Of a stretch of 64,000 nucleotides of DNA, positions 49,101 through 54,454 are shown piece after piece. The stretch lies in contig JARUPZ010000015.1 in the NCBI GenBank assembly GCA_031213475.1, forward strand, positions 10,506,528 to 10,570,527. The letters run 5' to 3'. The stretch's first letter is position 1. Each line of letters starts with the position of its first letter. The position numbers and the translations under genes are program-made. Origin of the DNA: Nereocystis luetkeana. Taxonomy: Eukaryota; Sar; Phaeophyceae; Laminariales; Laminariaceae. The notes beneath the pieces are model-generated. The model saw nothing but the letters and a program-made list of their open reading frames with translations, had not been told where the DNA came from and searched no databases.

Positions 49101-51174
49101 AAAACGCAACGATATTTCCGCACATTTCCTCATGCGACGGAGTACACTATTTCCTGCGCTATTACCGCGCACCATTGCTGCACTATTGCGTCGGAACATT
49201 TTACGGGGGACCGTATTAAATAGGACCTACGGTACCCACAAAAACCTACCAGGTATATACATTTACCTGCTTTTCGTCGCAGTATGTGGTCCTATTTACT
49301 ATGGTCCCCCGTAAAAATAGTAGTACGGAGTATTACGGGGGGCCATAGTAAATAGGGCCAAATCTTTGCAGTAGAAAATGGTAAATATATAGTTTTTTTT
49401 TGGGTGTACCGGAGGTCCTATTTACTATGGTCCCCCGTAATGGTAGTAATCAGAACCAAATATGGCCTGCACACGTATATAGAGGGATCCATGATTTTTG
49501 GGTCCATAACGACTTGAGATTACGACGTATGCCCCCCCCCTCCCTTCGTAGCATCTACAATATACTAACCCGACGCACAGTCAAGCGGGACTTGCAGAAA
49601 ACGATATGCAGTACCCATCGGACGCAAATGTTGTGGGGATACAAGCCCTCAATCGAGAAGCCCCCCCCCCCCCCCCCCACCGCCAGACGCATGCTGGCAC
49701 AGCGACAGGAGGAGCAAAGCACTCTCCGACCGGCCGGCACTTTCCCAACCATGTTGTGGGGGCTTCTCAATCGAAGAAGGACCTATCCAACCATATCAAC
49801 ATTGCGTCATTGCATCATGGCACCTTCAAACGCCTCTCTCATCGGGTTCAGCACACGCACGTACAACAACGTTTATTGCGGGGGGCCCTATTAAATAGGA
49901 CCTGCGGTAACTCAAAACCTACCAGGTATATATTTCGTTTTTTTTAAGAATAATATTTGGTCCTATTTACTATGGCCCCTCGTAATAGTAACGCCTGTTG
50001 AAGCTGAAACCCTCAAGTGAGGAAGGAACCTTGGCCTCTGACATATCTCAGTGCAACAGCAGATACGAACCGTGAAATCATGAATGCTTTTCATCGCCGC
50101 TGGGAAGTGTTGAGAAACACGCAACAGTACTACCCTCTTAAACCGTAGCAGTTCGCTTTTTGCTCTATTAACCCCTTCAGCGCCACAGTCCCGGTTTGGG
50201 GGCAAAACACCTGGAACTAGACTCAAAATTCGGTACATGTACAGTGCGGCACTAAAAGTGTTTTAAAACGCAAACACTGTTATTCTCGCCAGCACCCAGG
50301 TGCCCCGGATCAGGTAACCAAAGCTTTGATAAAATGGAATGGATACGTACCAGGTACTTACTTCCCACCTCTTTGTCGCCGTCCCGTGCTGCGTCGGGCA
50401 CGAAAAAAGGCTGGGCGATTATGACACCCACCAGTTTAGCGACAAGCGCGTGCAGGAGCCGCTCGCAAAGTACCAGGAGGCCATCGAGGACATCGAGACG
50501 GAGATGATCGATGAGTGAGTTTCTTCAAAGATATTTATAGCATACAGTAGGACAGACCATGGTCTACAGCTGATAATGTAACTCATCTATCAATAGATCA
50601 TCTGGCTTCTATTTATTGCTTTATTGTAGCTCCTAGTAGCTGACCATCGAGGGCATCGTGACCGGCATGGGCCGACGAGTGAGTTGTCACTTTTTTTTTA
50701 TGGAACAGGTCTGGATGTACTGTAGGTCATCATCTATCACGATCTACGTACTGTGGATCATGTACTAGTTAATCTACTGCTGTAGGTCTTGGCAGCGGAC
50801 CATCGGATACATCAAATCGACATGGTAGGGAAGCATCGACAAGTGGGGTTTCTACTTGAGAAAATGACATCGGGCAGATCATGCGGCAGATCATCTATCA
50901 CCACCTAGACCATCTGCTAGAGATCTGCCACTGCAGTGAGCTGTTATTAGAACGTTGTCATCGGACACATTCATGATCTAGATTATGTGTAGCATGTCAC
51001 TGTGCAGAAATCTTGCATACTCACGAAAGCAATTACCCTTCCCCCCCGACCCTGCACAGAAACGCCTACGTGGTGGCCGCATGGAGGAAGAGGGGCAAAG
51101 ACAAGAAAGACGCGGCCAACTTCGCCTACTCTACGCTTCTCCCCGACAACGTCCCCCAGTCCATCAACATTTAG
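18897..51174 (+). CDS. LOX: Lipoxygenase, complete 18-exon gene
   Basis: Non-haem iron dioxygenase that adds O2 to polyunsaturated fatty acids to give hydroperoxides, the entry to oxylipin synthesis. Joined exons: 18897-19131, 22688-22794, 25245-25363, 27246-27357, 28607-28715, 31034-31116, 34027-34098, 36476-36589, 37123-37217, 38417-38573, 40125-40205, 41731-41883, 43942-43989, 44523-44612, 47300-47425, 47736-47839, 50410-50514, 51060-51174. All junctions are AG/GT and phases agree, giving 674 residues. Family marks: WLIAKACF before the motif His351-x4-His356-x4-His361, HPIHVLLEPH, WVTDYL, HAAVN (His538, Asn542) and terminal Ile674. Iron ligands by family alignment are His356, His361, His538, Asn542 and Ile674. 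Ala399 sits at the Coffa stereocontrol position, which usually predicts S-products (inference). No N-terminal PLAT barrel is evident. The N-terminus has a hydrophobic stretch (residues ~7-22), suggesting secretory or plastid routing. Function and gene structure are secure; the exact ATG is less so. Confidence 0.93.
20190..20306. repeat. MITE-like palindrome A in intron 1
   Basis: Diverged left arm AAGGGGCCATACGTCG, right arm TAGGGTCCCCCGCAATAG. Confidence 0.7.
20636..21000. repeat. Degenerate tandem repeat in intron 1
   Basis: About six units of 45-65 bp carry GTCGAACGTT, TATTTTCGGAAGGCTCT and AGGGTGC. The same words reappear at 32708-32740 in intron 6. Confidence 0.6.
21005..21106. repeat. 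Hairpin element B in intron 1
   Basis: CTGCAGTCCCGTTTTGGGG pairs with CCCCACAACGGGACTGCGG. A TATTAATA word interrupts the outer left arm. Confidence 0.7.
21938..22255. repeat. (CTATA)n array in intron 1
   Basis: ACTAT/CTATA pentamers dominate. Three TACCWGGTA words (22021, 22043, 22185) interrupt the array. Confidence 0.9.
22450..22620. repeat. GGGTC/GACCC-rich inverted sequence
   Basis: GGGTCGGTTTGGGTCGGGTC is followed by CCGACCCAAACCGACCCG, which can form a long hairpin in intron 1 near exon 2. Confidence 0.6.
22688..22794 (+). CDS. LOX: Lipoxygenase exon 2 (residues 79-114)
   Basis: Acceptor TGAACAG, donor GCG|GTGAGA. The two leading bases complete a Gly codon begun in exon 1. It ends with QAAYRWNTA, matching the conserved Y-x-W near the start of lipoxygenase catalytic domains. 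Confidence 0.88.
23081..23180. repeat. MITE-like palindrome A, diverged, in intron 2
   Basis: The right half (TTTGGCCCTATTTACTATGG then TCCCCCGTA) is clear; the left arm is decayed. It directly follows part of repeat D (23044-23085). Confidence 0.55.
23714..23830. repeat. MITE-like palindrome A in intron 2
   Basis: Arms ATTACGGGGGACCATAGTTG and TAACAATGGCCCCCCGTAAT. The centre carries TACCAGGTA (23763). Confidence 0.85.
24588..24668. repeat. Hairpin element B, decayed, in intron 2
   Basis: The left arm ACTGCAGTCGCGTTTTGGGG is kept; most of the right arm is lost. Confidence 0.5.
25245..25363 (+). CDS. LOX: Lipoxygenase exon 3 (residues 115-153)
   Basis: Acceptor CGCTCCTAG, donor ATTAG|GTAACT, phase 0 in and phase 2 out. 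This is the only link that keeps frame between exons 2 and 4. It encodes GIPVGLPYLAGFPPEEDFP and then an aromatic/hydrophobic stretch. The donor is the first unit of a 13-copy minisatellite. Confidence 0.85.
25358..25953. repeat. 46 bp minisatellite, 13 units, spanning the exon 3 donor
   Basis: Units begin at 25358, 25404, 25450, 25496, 25542, 25588, 25634, 25680, 25726, 25772, 25818, 25864 and 25908. All are 46 bp except the twelfth (44 bp). Each unit reads CATTAG|GTAACTGAGATAC and ends TTATTRTACAG or, in two, TACAAC. The first CATTAG is the end of exon 3. Variants recur with a three-unit period over the first six units. Confidence 0.95.
26030..26136. repeat. Hairpin element B, diverged, in intron 3
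   Basis: GTTTTAGTGCCGCACTGCAC on the left and CAAAACGGGAGTGCAGTCC on the right. Confidence 0.45.
27246..27357 (+). CDS. LOX: Lipoxygenase exon 4 (residues 154-191)
   Basis: Acceptor TGGTACAG, donor GAGAGG|GTGAGG. The first base completes the Arg codon started in exon 3. It encodes MGEILEAVSDPKRAANFANR and a Lys-rich end. Only this frame is open and fits both neighbours. Confidence 0.87.
27575..27840 (+). mobile_element. tRNA-derived SINE, decayed
   Basis: The body words GCGGAAAGCGCAAGAGCGTG, GGGATGCTGAACGC and CACCGGGGGAGAGAAGG match the copies at 31.1 and 35.0 kb. The tRNA-like head is worn. Confidence 0.5.
28607..28715 (+). CDS. LOX: Lipoxygenase exon 5 (residues 192-227)
   Basis: Acceptor TCGTTCCAG, donor CAGG|GTAAGA, phase 0 in and 1 out. 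It encodes an acidic stretch and FARQRLQG, the family's F-x-R-Q-x-L-x-G signature that precedes the A-N-P-like segment in exon 6. Confidence 0.92.
28797..29630 (-). mobile_element. TIR element C, full copy in intron 5
   Basis: 834 bp bounded by AGACCTATGCCAATGG and its reverse complement CCATTGGCATAGGTCT. It starts 81 bp after the exon 5 donor. It is inverted relative to the copy at 44987. An internal - strand frame (29519-28983) matches the frame in the 842 copy but has no recognised domain. Confidence 0.85.
29800..30030. repeat. (GCCTTA)n array passing into TTAGGG-like sequence
   Basis: Degenerate AGCCTTAGCC hexamers run from ~29805 to 29975 and merge into GGGTTAGGGTTAGG and GGGTTGGGGTTAGGGTTCGG. 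Confidence 0.8.
30332..30474. repeat. Dispersed repeat D in intron 5
   Basis: Matches 4616-4765 closely, including TTCTTCACATTAAACCG and GAGATACTACGTTGCCACGT. Confidence 0.75.
30589..30684. repeat. MITE-like palindrome A, shortened, in intron 5
   Basis: Arms TACGGGGGATCATACTAAAT and TTTTATCAAGTCCCCCGTAA. The centre is shorter than usual. Confidence 0.65.
30778..30915. repeat. ~22 bp tandem repeat upstream of exon 6
   Basis: TTGGCATACCAGTAGGC-like units recur about six times. The reverse complement (GCCTACTGGTATGCCAATAG) is present at 31488-31527, on the far side of exon 6. Confidence 0.7.
31034..31116 (+). CDS. LOX: Lipoxygenase exon 6 (residues 228-255)
   Basis: Acceptor CTTCACCAG, donor TACGAG|GTACTT. 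Two leading bases complete Gly228. It encodes GANCVVIEKCS, equivalent to the conserved A-x-N-P-x-x-I segment, followed by a basic stretch. A SINE tail begins four bases after the exon. Confidence 0.9.
31121..31470 (-). mobile_element. tRNA-derived SINE abutting the exon 6 donor
   Basis: On the - strand: head GGTGGCTTGGTGGGCGG, T-arm-like GTAGGTTCAAGCCTCACC, the family body, and an A tail (T run 31121-31138 on +). The tail lies four bases from the exon. It contains about four CCCTAA telomere-type units (31178-31201). Confidence 0.8.
31611..31722. repeat. MITE-like palindrome A in intron 6
   Basis: Arms CTATTACGGGGGGCCATAG and CTATGGTCCCCCGTAATAG, well kept. Confidence 0.85.
32406..32520. repeat. 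MITE-like palindrome A in intron 6
   Basis: Arms CTATTACGGGGAACCATA and TATGGACCCCCGTAATA. Confidence 0.8.
32737..32965. repeat. (TCTCGATC)n array in intron 6
   Basis: Octamer TCTCGATC and variants such as TCTATCGATC and TTTCTCGATC fill the segment. Confidence 0.9.
33171..33263. repeat. Hairpin element B, diverged, in intron 6
   Basis: AACAGCAGTCCCGTATGGGG on the left, CCATATACGGGACCGCAC on the right. Confidence 0.5.
34027..34098 (+). CDS. LOX: Lipoxygenase exon 7 (residues 256-279)
   Basis: T-rich acceptor ending TTTTCGCAG, donor CTCAAG|GTAAAA, phase 0 at both ends. It encodes GLRTKVDSLF and GKLFVVDQELL, matching the family's L-F-x-x-D segment. Confidence 0.92.
34928..34978. repeat. Hairpin in intron 7
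   Basis: AAGTGTAAGCACCG pairs with CGGTGCTTACATTT around a loop of about 20 bases. It lies just upstream of a SINE. Confidence 0.6.
34993..35330 (+). mobile_element. tRNA-derived SINE in intron 7
   Basis: Head GCTGGCTTGGTAGGTGG, T-arm-like TTCGTGGATTCAAGTCTCAC, body with AGTGCATGCTCGCAGGGGC and GACACCTGTGACCACGGCC, and an A-rich tail at ~35310-35330. Confidence 0.78.
35901..36009. repeat. MITE-like palindrome A in intron 7
   Basis: Left arm ATTACGGGGAACCATAGTT; the right end is shortened (TTTGGTCCTATGGTCCCCCA). Carries TACCAGGTA (35948). Confidence 0.75.
36476..36589 (+). CDS. LOX: Lipoxygenase exon 8 (residues 280-317)
   Basis: Acceptor GGTGTCGCAG, donor ATGCAG|GTGAAT, phase 0. It encodes ITRYLTPSIALFEAVDNDLL and PIKPIGMQ, the lipoxygenase strand region where 'L-P-I-A-I' is usual. 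Long C runs (36362-36384) precede the acceptor. Confidence 0.92.
37123..37217 (+). CDS. LOX: Lipoxygenase exon 9 (residues 318-348)
   Basis: A 19-base T run and GTGCAG precede it; donor TTCAT|GTCAGT, phase 2 out. It encodes TPEDGYNWLIAKACFEAADF, the W-x-x-A-K-x block just before the iron-binding helix. Confidence 0.93.
37320..37650 (-). mobile_element. tRNA-derived SINE, second head type, in intron 9
   Basis: On the - strand GCCCCGGTGGTTTGGTAAG leads to a perfect T-arm GTGAG-TTCGAAT-CTCAC at 37577-37593. The acceptor stem does not close well, so a functional tRNA is unlikely. Confidence 0.6.
38417..38573 (+). CDS. LOX: Lipoxygenase exon 10, iron-binding helix (residues 349-401)
   Basis: Acceptor GAATCAG, donor CAAGAG|GTACGA. 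It encodes IIHEVISHLGNTHLVLEAP, with His351, His356 and His361 at x4 spacing; the last two are the iron ligands by family alignment. RQLAKEHPIHVLLEPH follows, then INWGAQE, where Ala399 is at the stereocontrol site (38 residues after His361, the same spacing as soybean LOX-1 His504 to Ala542). Confidence 0.97.
39880..39967. repeat. Hairpin element B, diverged, in intron 10
   Basis: GGGCTGCAGTCCCGGCGTGC on the left and CAACACGCGACTGCAGCTC on the right. Confidence 0.45.
40125..40205 (+). CDS. LOX: Lipoxygenase exon 11 (residues 402-428)
   Basis: A (GT)n tract (40092-40110) and TTTTCAG precede it; donor GAGCAG|GTGCGT, phase 0. It encodes LLMAKGNGVDRLQANRIEDS and WTMLLEQ. Confidence 0.9.
41287..41396. 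repeat. MITE-like palindrome A in intron 11
   Basis: Arms TATTGCGGGGGACCATAG and CTATGGTCCCCCGCAATA. Confidence 0.85.
41731..41883 (+). CDS. LOX: Lipoxygenase exon 12 (residues 429-479)
   Basis: Acceptor CGCCGACCAG, donor CTCAAC|GTGAGC, phase 0. It encodes DFKARGV, PGRYPYRDTGLKYWEA and WVTDYLN, the family's P-Y-x-D-x-G-L-x-x-W segment. C runs (41685-41702) lie 30-45 bases before the acceptor. Confidence 0.95.
43942..43989 (+). CDS. LOX: Lipoxygenase exon 13 (residues 480-495)
   Basis: The smallest exon, 48 nt, acceptor GGTGTGAACAG and donor CTTCAG|GTAAAA. It encodes IYYKNEGDIAADYELQ, equivalent to the Y-Y-x-x-D-x-x-V-x-x-D-x-E-L-Q block. Confidence 0.92.
44340..44415 (+). pseudogene. Decayed duplicate of exon 14 in intron 13
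   Basis: GACAG is followed by GCTTTCGTTGACGACGAGCT, then AAGTGGCTGAAAGAG. This parallels exon 14 (GCGTTCGTCGACGAGCTGG, then ACGTGGATGAAAGAG), which starts 183 bases later. It reads AFVDDELLK and then drifts. There is no usable donor, so it is probably not spliced as an exon. Confidence 0.55.
44523..44612 (+). CDS. LOX: Lipoxygenase exon 14 (residues 496-525)
   Basis: Acceptor CTGTGTACAG, donor GCAAAG|GTGCAC, phase 0. It encodes AFVDELATAGQMTWMKEF then a Lys-rich end. In family alignments this is the W-W-x-E region before the third iron ligand. Confidence 0.92.
44637..44897. repeat. Broken copies of the exon 14 3' end
   Basis: About four degenerate units of 55-75 bp follow exon 14. Each repeats parts of CAGCTCCAAG, GCCTTCATGGCAAAGGTGC, for example at 44637, 44697, 44770 and 44853. 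Confidence 0.65.
44987..45816 (+). mobile_element. TIR element C, full copy in intron 14
   Basis: 830 bp bounded by AGACCTATGCCAATGG and CCATTGGCATAGGTCT, opposite in direction to the intron 5 copy. The internal frame at 45294-45632 ends with the same VDRCLSRTRNLAAS stretch as the other copies. Confidence 0.85.
46116..46232. repeat. (TCACTCTATCTA)n-type array in intron 14
   Basis: CACTCTATC and CATTCTATC units repeat without interruption. Confidence 0.9.
46213..46400. repeat. ~95 bp tandem duplication in intron 14
   Basis: CTATCAACCTATCA, CAGCGTGAGAGCGGCCTGCA, ATCATACGGCACACCACACC and CTATTAAT occur twice in order. Confidence 0.8.
46580..46652. repeat. Two long C runs in intron 14
   Basis: C tracts at about 46579-46596 and 46628-46644 precede the two CTGTCTA words. 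Confidence 0.85.
47135..47266. repeat. C run and (GCTTCT)n tract before exon 15
   Basis: A C tract (~47136-47149) followed by CTG/CTT triplets forms a long pyrimidine-rich stretch ending 34 bases before exon 15. Confidence 0.85.
47300..47425 (+). CDS. LOX: Lipoxygenase exon 15, third iron ligand (residues 526-567)
   Basis: Acceptor CATGTTTACAG, donor GACAAG|GTCAGA, phase 0. It encodes MIYTASALHAAVNFPQ, with iron ligands His538 and Asn542, then a Y-x-P-N-x-P segment. Confidence 0.97.
47736..47839 (+). CDS. LOX: Lipoxygenase exon 16 (residues 568-601)
   Basis: Acceptor TCTTTCAG, donor ACCAA|GTAAGT, phase 2 out. It encodes ATRSFKDYLNYLPP and a hydrophobic helix. It is homologous to the paralogue exon at 61911..61808, which has identical length and phase. 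Confidence 0.93.
48738..48985. repeat. Dispersed repeat E, copy 1, in intron 16
   Basis: ATTGAAGCTGTCATCCATA, GCGGTTCTTAGTATTAATAG and TTGGTGCAAGCAATGTCTG match 51668-51890, but with a 6 bp TTAATA excess here. Confidence 0.8.
49199..49316. repeat. MITE-like palindrome A in intron 16
   Basis: Arms TTTTACGGGGGACCGTATT and TTTACTATGGTCCCCCGTAA. Carries TACCAGGTA (49247). Confidence 0.85.
49331..49443. repeat. MITE-like palindrome A in intron 16
   Basis: Arms TATTACGGGGGGCCATAGTA and TACTATGGTCCCCCGTAATG, 15 bp from the previous copy. Confidence 0.85.
49874..49989. repeat. MITE-like palindrome A in intron 16
   Basis: Arms TTATTGCGGGGGGCCCTATT and TACTATGGCCCCTCGTAATA. Carries TACCAGGTA (49920). 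Confidence 0.8.
50169..50263. repeat. Hairpin element B, diverged, in intron 16
   Basis: AACCCCTTCAGCGCCACAGT on the left; the right arm is decayed (GTGCGGCACTAAAAGTG). Confidence 0.55.
50410..50514 (+). CDS. LOX: Lipoxygenase exon 17 (residues 602-636)
   Basis: Acceptor GCACGAAAAAAG, donor GATGA|GTGAGT. One base completes Lys602. It encodes LGDYDTHQFSDKRVQEPLAK and a Glu-rich helix. Confidence 0.93.
50642..50690 (+). pseudogene. Broken copy of the exon 17 3' end with its donor
   Basis: ACCATCGAGGGCATCG, then CGACGAGTGAGTTGTC, resembles GCCATCGAGGACATCG, then CGATGAGTGAGTTTC of exon 17. The donor GAGTGAGTT is preserved 160 bases downstream. Confidence 0.5.
51060..51174 (+). CDS. LOX: Lipoxygenase exon 18, C-terminus (residues 637-674)
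   Basis: Acceptor CCCTGCACAG; the first base completes Glu637. It encodes NAYVVAAWRKRGKDKKDAAN and ends LLPDNVPQSINI followed by TAG. The terminal Ile carboxylate is the fifth iron ligand in the family. Confidence 0.97.
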
Positions 51175-51667
51175 ATGGGCTGCCTTCCCTGCTTTGAGGA
51201 AATATGCGATCGATTGGCGATTGGTCGCCTGTCGTTTCCACATCAGCCCATCAGGATCTGCTGTAGACGTGCCGTCCCCATCCCCCTCCCCCCGAATATT
51301 GTTTGGAGACCCGTTTTGTTTTGGGTTCGCCAAGAGTGTTCTTCTGGCCGTAGTGTGCTGGTCAGCCTTTCACCATCAAGATCTCCCCCCCCCCCCCCCC
51401 CCCCCCCTCCCCGATACGGCCCCGGCCGTTTGCAATGTCGAGTACACCCCTCACCCCTCCCCCCCCCACGGTTTTTTTGTTTTTGTTTTTTTTTGGCGGT
51501 CGCCCACAGCTGGTTGTCGAGTTAGATCGTTTGTGCGAGGTGAACAAATTTTACTCCGCACAAGTGGGAATGATCGTATCACGTAGTGTTCAAGGTAAGG
51601 CACCCAAGAGGCAGTTACATAGTACTCCCATTGCTGTCTCTGGAATTGCCTACACCGGAAATTAAAT

Positions 51668-51890
51668 CAACTCATTGAAGCTGTCATCCATATGCAAGTC
51701 CGCCTGACAAGCGGTTCTTAGTAGGATGCAGCTCACCCTTCATGCGACTCCCCAGACACCTCACGGCGCTTCGCGTTTGGTGCAAGCAATGTCTGTCTGG
51801 TCGGTGAAAACCCGACATGCTCCGTCCCGGGATTGTAGGGAGGCGAGGGTCTATGGTTAACGACCACGGTCATGCATGAGATCGAGTACA
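51668..51890. repeat. Dispersed repeat E, copy 2
   Basis: Matches 48738-48985 but reads CTTAGTAGGATG where that copy has CTTAGTATTAATAGGATG. Confidence 0.8.
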
Positions 51891-52076
51891 TATCTCTTAT
51901 CGAGTACACCCCCCCCGCGCCAAAGCTGGTAAGTCTGTTAAGGCTGCCAGGAAGCCAGTCTTTTGTGGGGTTGTTCAGGCCTCTGTCAGCCTTGTGCTAC
52001 TGTTCTTCAAGTTTTAGTGCGTTTGAGGCCAGTTGAGGGATCAAACCACGGTCTCCCAGCGTCTTTGCCGCTTAGA

Positions 52077-52196
52077 GAAAGTTCAGAGCAAGTTTAGAGC
52101 AAGCTTACAGCAAGATCAGAGCAAGCTGAGAGCAAGCTTAGAGCAAGCTTAGAGCTAGCTTAGAGCAAGCTTAGAGCAATCTTAGAGCAAAAATCT
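52077..52196. repeat. 11 bp tandem array, TTAGAGCAAGC
   Basis: About ten units of TTAGAGCAAGC with small variations such as CAGAGCAAG and TTAGAGCTAGC. Confidence 0.9.
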
Positions 52197-52414
52197 TCGG
52201 GAAAGCCGGCTTTACATCACAAGCTACAATATGTATGCACACATACGTACAGTAGGTAGTCCAGAGTTCACAAATCGATATGATGCGTTCCTCGCGACGA
52301 TTGACCTCCCTCCCTGTGTGGCATGATGAATGTATCATGGGTTGAACGGAGAGGCTAATGTAAGACGCAGTACGAGAATCACACGCTCAACTAGGCGCCG
52401 CCGGCGGGCTGCGT

Positions 52415-52475
52415 ATGTCGAGCACATTGAGCACATTGAGCGCGTTTGAGCCCATTTGAGCCCATTTGAGCACAC
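52415..52475. repeat. 11 bp tandem array, GAGCMCATTTG
   Basis: Five to six units of GAGCACATT/GAGCCCATTTG. Confidence 0.85.
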
Positions 52476-53400
52476 CTTATTACATACAGAGTGCGAACAC
52501 GAGAGTTGGGAAAACTCGAAGCGAATCAACGAGCCGTGGGAGTTCTGAAGCCTTAGGTATATAGGTTCGATAGACACGAAGGCACGTGTTTATGACGGGG
52601 GCGGGGGGAGAAGGGACGCAAGGGGGGGCGGGGCGGTAGCGACACCTGTGGCCACTGCTACTACAACGATAACACTCTGTCTCGCTATACAATGACTATT
52701 TGGATCCAGTATTGATATTCAATCAGTCCTTATGGTTCGGCAAGAGAGGTATGCGATGCAAGCATAGTCGAGAAGCCCGAGGGTAGTACGCCCTACATAT
52801 GGTGTGGAGCCGGAAGCCAAAGGTAGCAATCGCTCGTGGAGGGTTTTCGTTCGCTCCCCCTTACATTTAGGCGCCCTCAGGAAGGGCTTCGAGGTCGTTA
52901 TACATCGCGATTCTTCGATAATTTGCATCGCGATCACATTCCTTCGGCGTCACAGTGTTGTGTTTGCTTGGTTGTATCACAGTTCGAAGATCATTTTCAA
53001 GTACCGGTTTACAAACAACTGCTGAGCCTGAAATGACGGCAGCCCCTAGAGCACATTCTACGGTGTAAAGGCGGACAAAGAAACAAACGCACACATGGGA
53101 CATACACATGGGACATACGAGCAGCTTTCATGACCCTGCCTCTTTCCAGCGAAGATATATCGCTCGTACTCTATGGTATCAGCTACAGCAGCTCCATGTC
53201 GCCGGATGGGGGCCGCACGATGTACTCTACTGTATGTAGCCATGATCTACCACATGCTCCCCGGGTGGTATCTGTTCTGCGCAGGCCCTGCACAACCTCC
53301 CATAGCGGCAGGTTAGGATTGAGCGGGTGACGTACATCAAGATCTACTGTAGATCATCATCTCTCCGACGCGTGAAAGACTGGGTTTGGTGCCTGGTATC

Positions 53401-54454
53401 CCAATTCTATAGGCTTGCCACACAGAGTGCCGGACGACAATACCACGGAGTTTGCCTCGTGCTTACGTAGGTATTTTGTTTATTTGCTTCCCTTGGGTTT
53501 GTTCTTTTTGGTGGGGACGCTGATGAGAGAGCGTTTTGCTTGTCTTGGTTTTCTTCTGCTTTCGGGGATGGCTATTGAAATGGGAGTGATGTATAGATGT
53601 GGAAGGTCATGCTGCAACTTCCCTTTTTTCTGATCCGGGGATTGGTTCGTAGCGCTGTTCTATTCATGTAGGATCGATCATAATCACGCATTTTGCCACC
53701 GTGTCCGCTTTTTAACGGGGCACGCTTAACGGAGGCCAGTTGATCTCTCGAAGGAGTTGCTAAAACTACGAGTACAGTAGTATGAACAGTACCTGGCGCA
53801 AGTGTCGAGTTTTTTTCAACGTTTATTGAAGAGGGGCGCCAGCTGTGAGATCGACTGTGCCTGCTGCAGCTGCTGCGTGGAATGGTACGTAGGGGTGCCA
53901 TCTCGTGCAGGATACCCGGTATAGCAGTATGTGGGGCAACCCCCCGGGGCTATGAAGAGTTTGTAGAGGAATACAGCAGGGGTAGAGAACGGAATGCTCA
54001 CCGTGCGATCGTGTCATGACCTCCGTGTGCGTTAGTATGTAGAACAGAGCTTACGGGAGCGGGTGGTACTGTTGCTTTCGATGGGCATCGTGGTAACTCT
54101 GTGGCATAGGCGGGTGCTGTTATATCTCCGTGTCGCTCGTACCGTCGGAAACCGAGTAGGTTCAAGCGGGCCACAAACAGGAGAAGGAAGTATAATTATA
54201 CCAGGTACACTGTAATGTATATTCCTAGGCCCAGAGTCGTGGAGCGAGTTTGTGGTACCTCTTTGTTCCGTAGGAGCTGTTGCGGGCAGCTATTTTTTTT
54301 CCAGCTGGTGCGATACGAAACGCGTCTACTTTCTTCTCCCCTCGCTGTTTTTCCTTCTCCACGGTAAGTCCTGAGTACATGCATGCTGTTTGAGTATATA
54401 CTGAGTACATACCGACGGAATCCCTTCCTCGCGCGTTAGTAGACCTGTGCCACT
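53401..54454. other. Intergenic, no gene seen
   Basis: A short frame at 53415-53633 has two hydrophobic stretches, but nothing supports it as a gene. TACCAGGTA lies at 54199. Confidence 0.3.

Larger units (their letters stand above)
51175..53400. other. Intergenic between the convergent lipoxygenases, repeats only
   Basis: Holds a long C run (~51386-51407), repeat E copy 2 (51668-51890), the 11 bp arrays and a (G)n-rich SINE-like remnant (52570-52640). No poly(A) signal was confidently identified. Confidence 0.4.
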
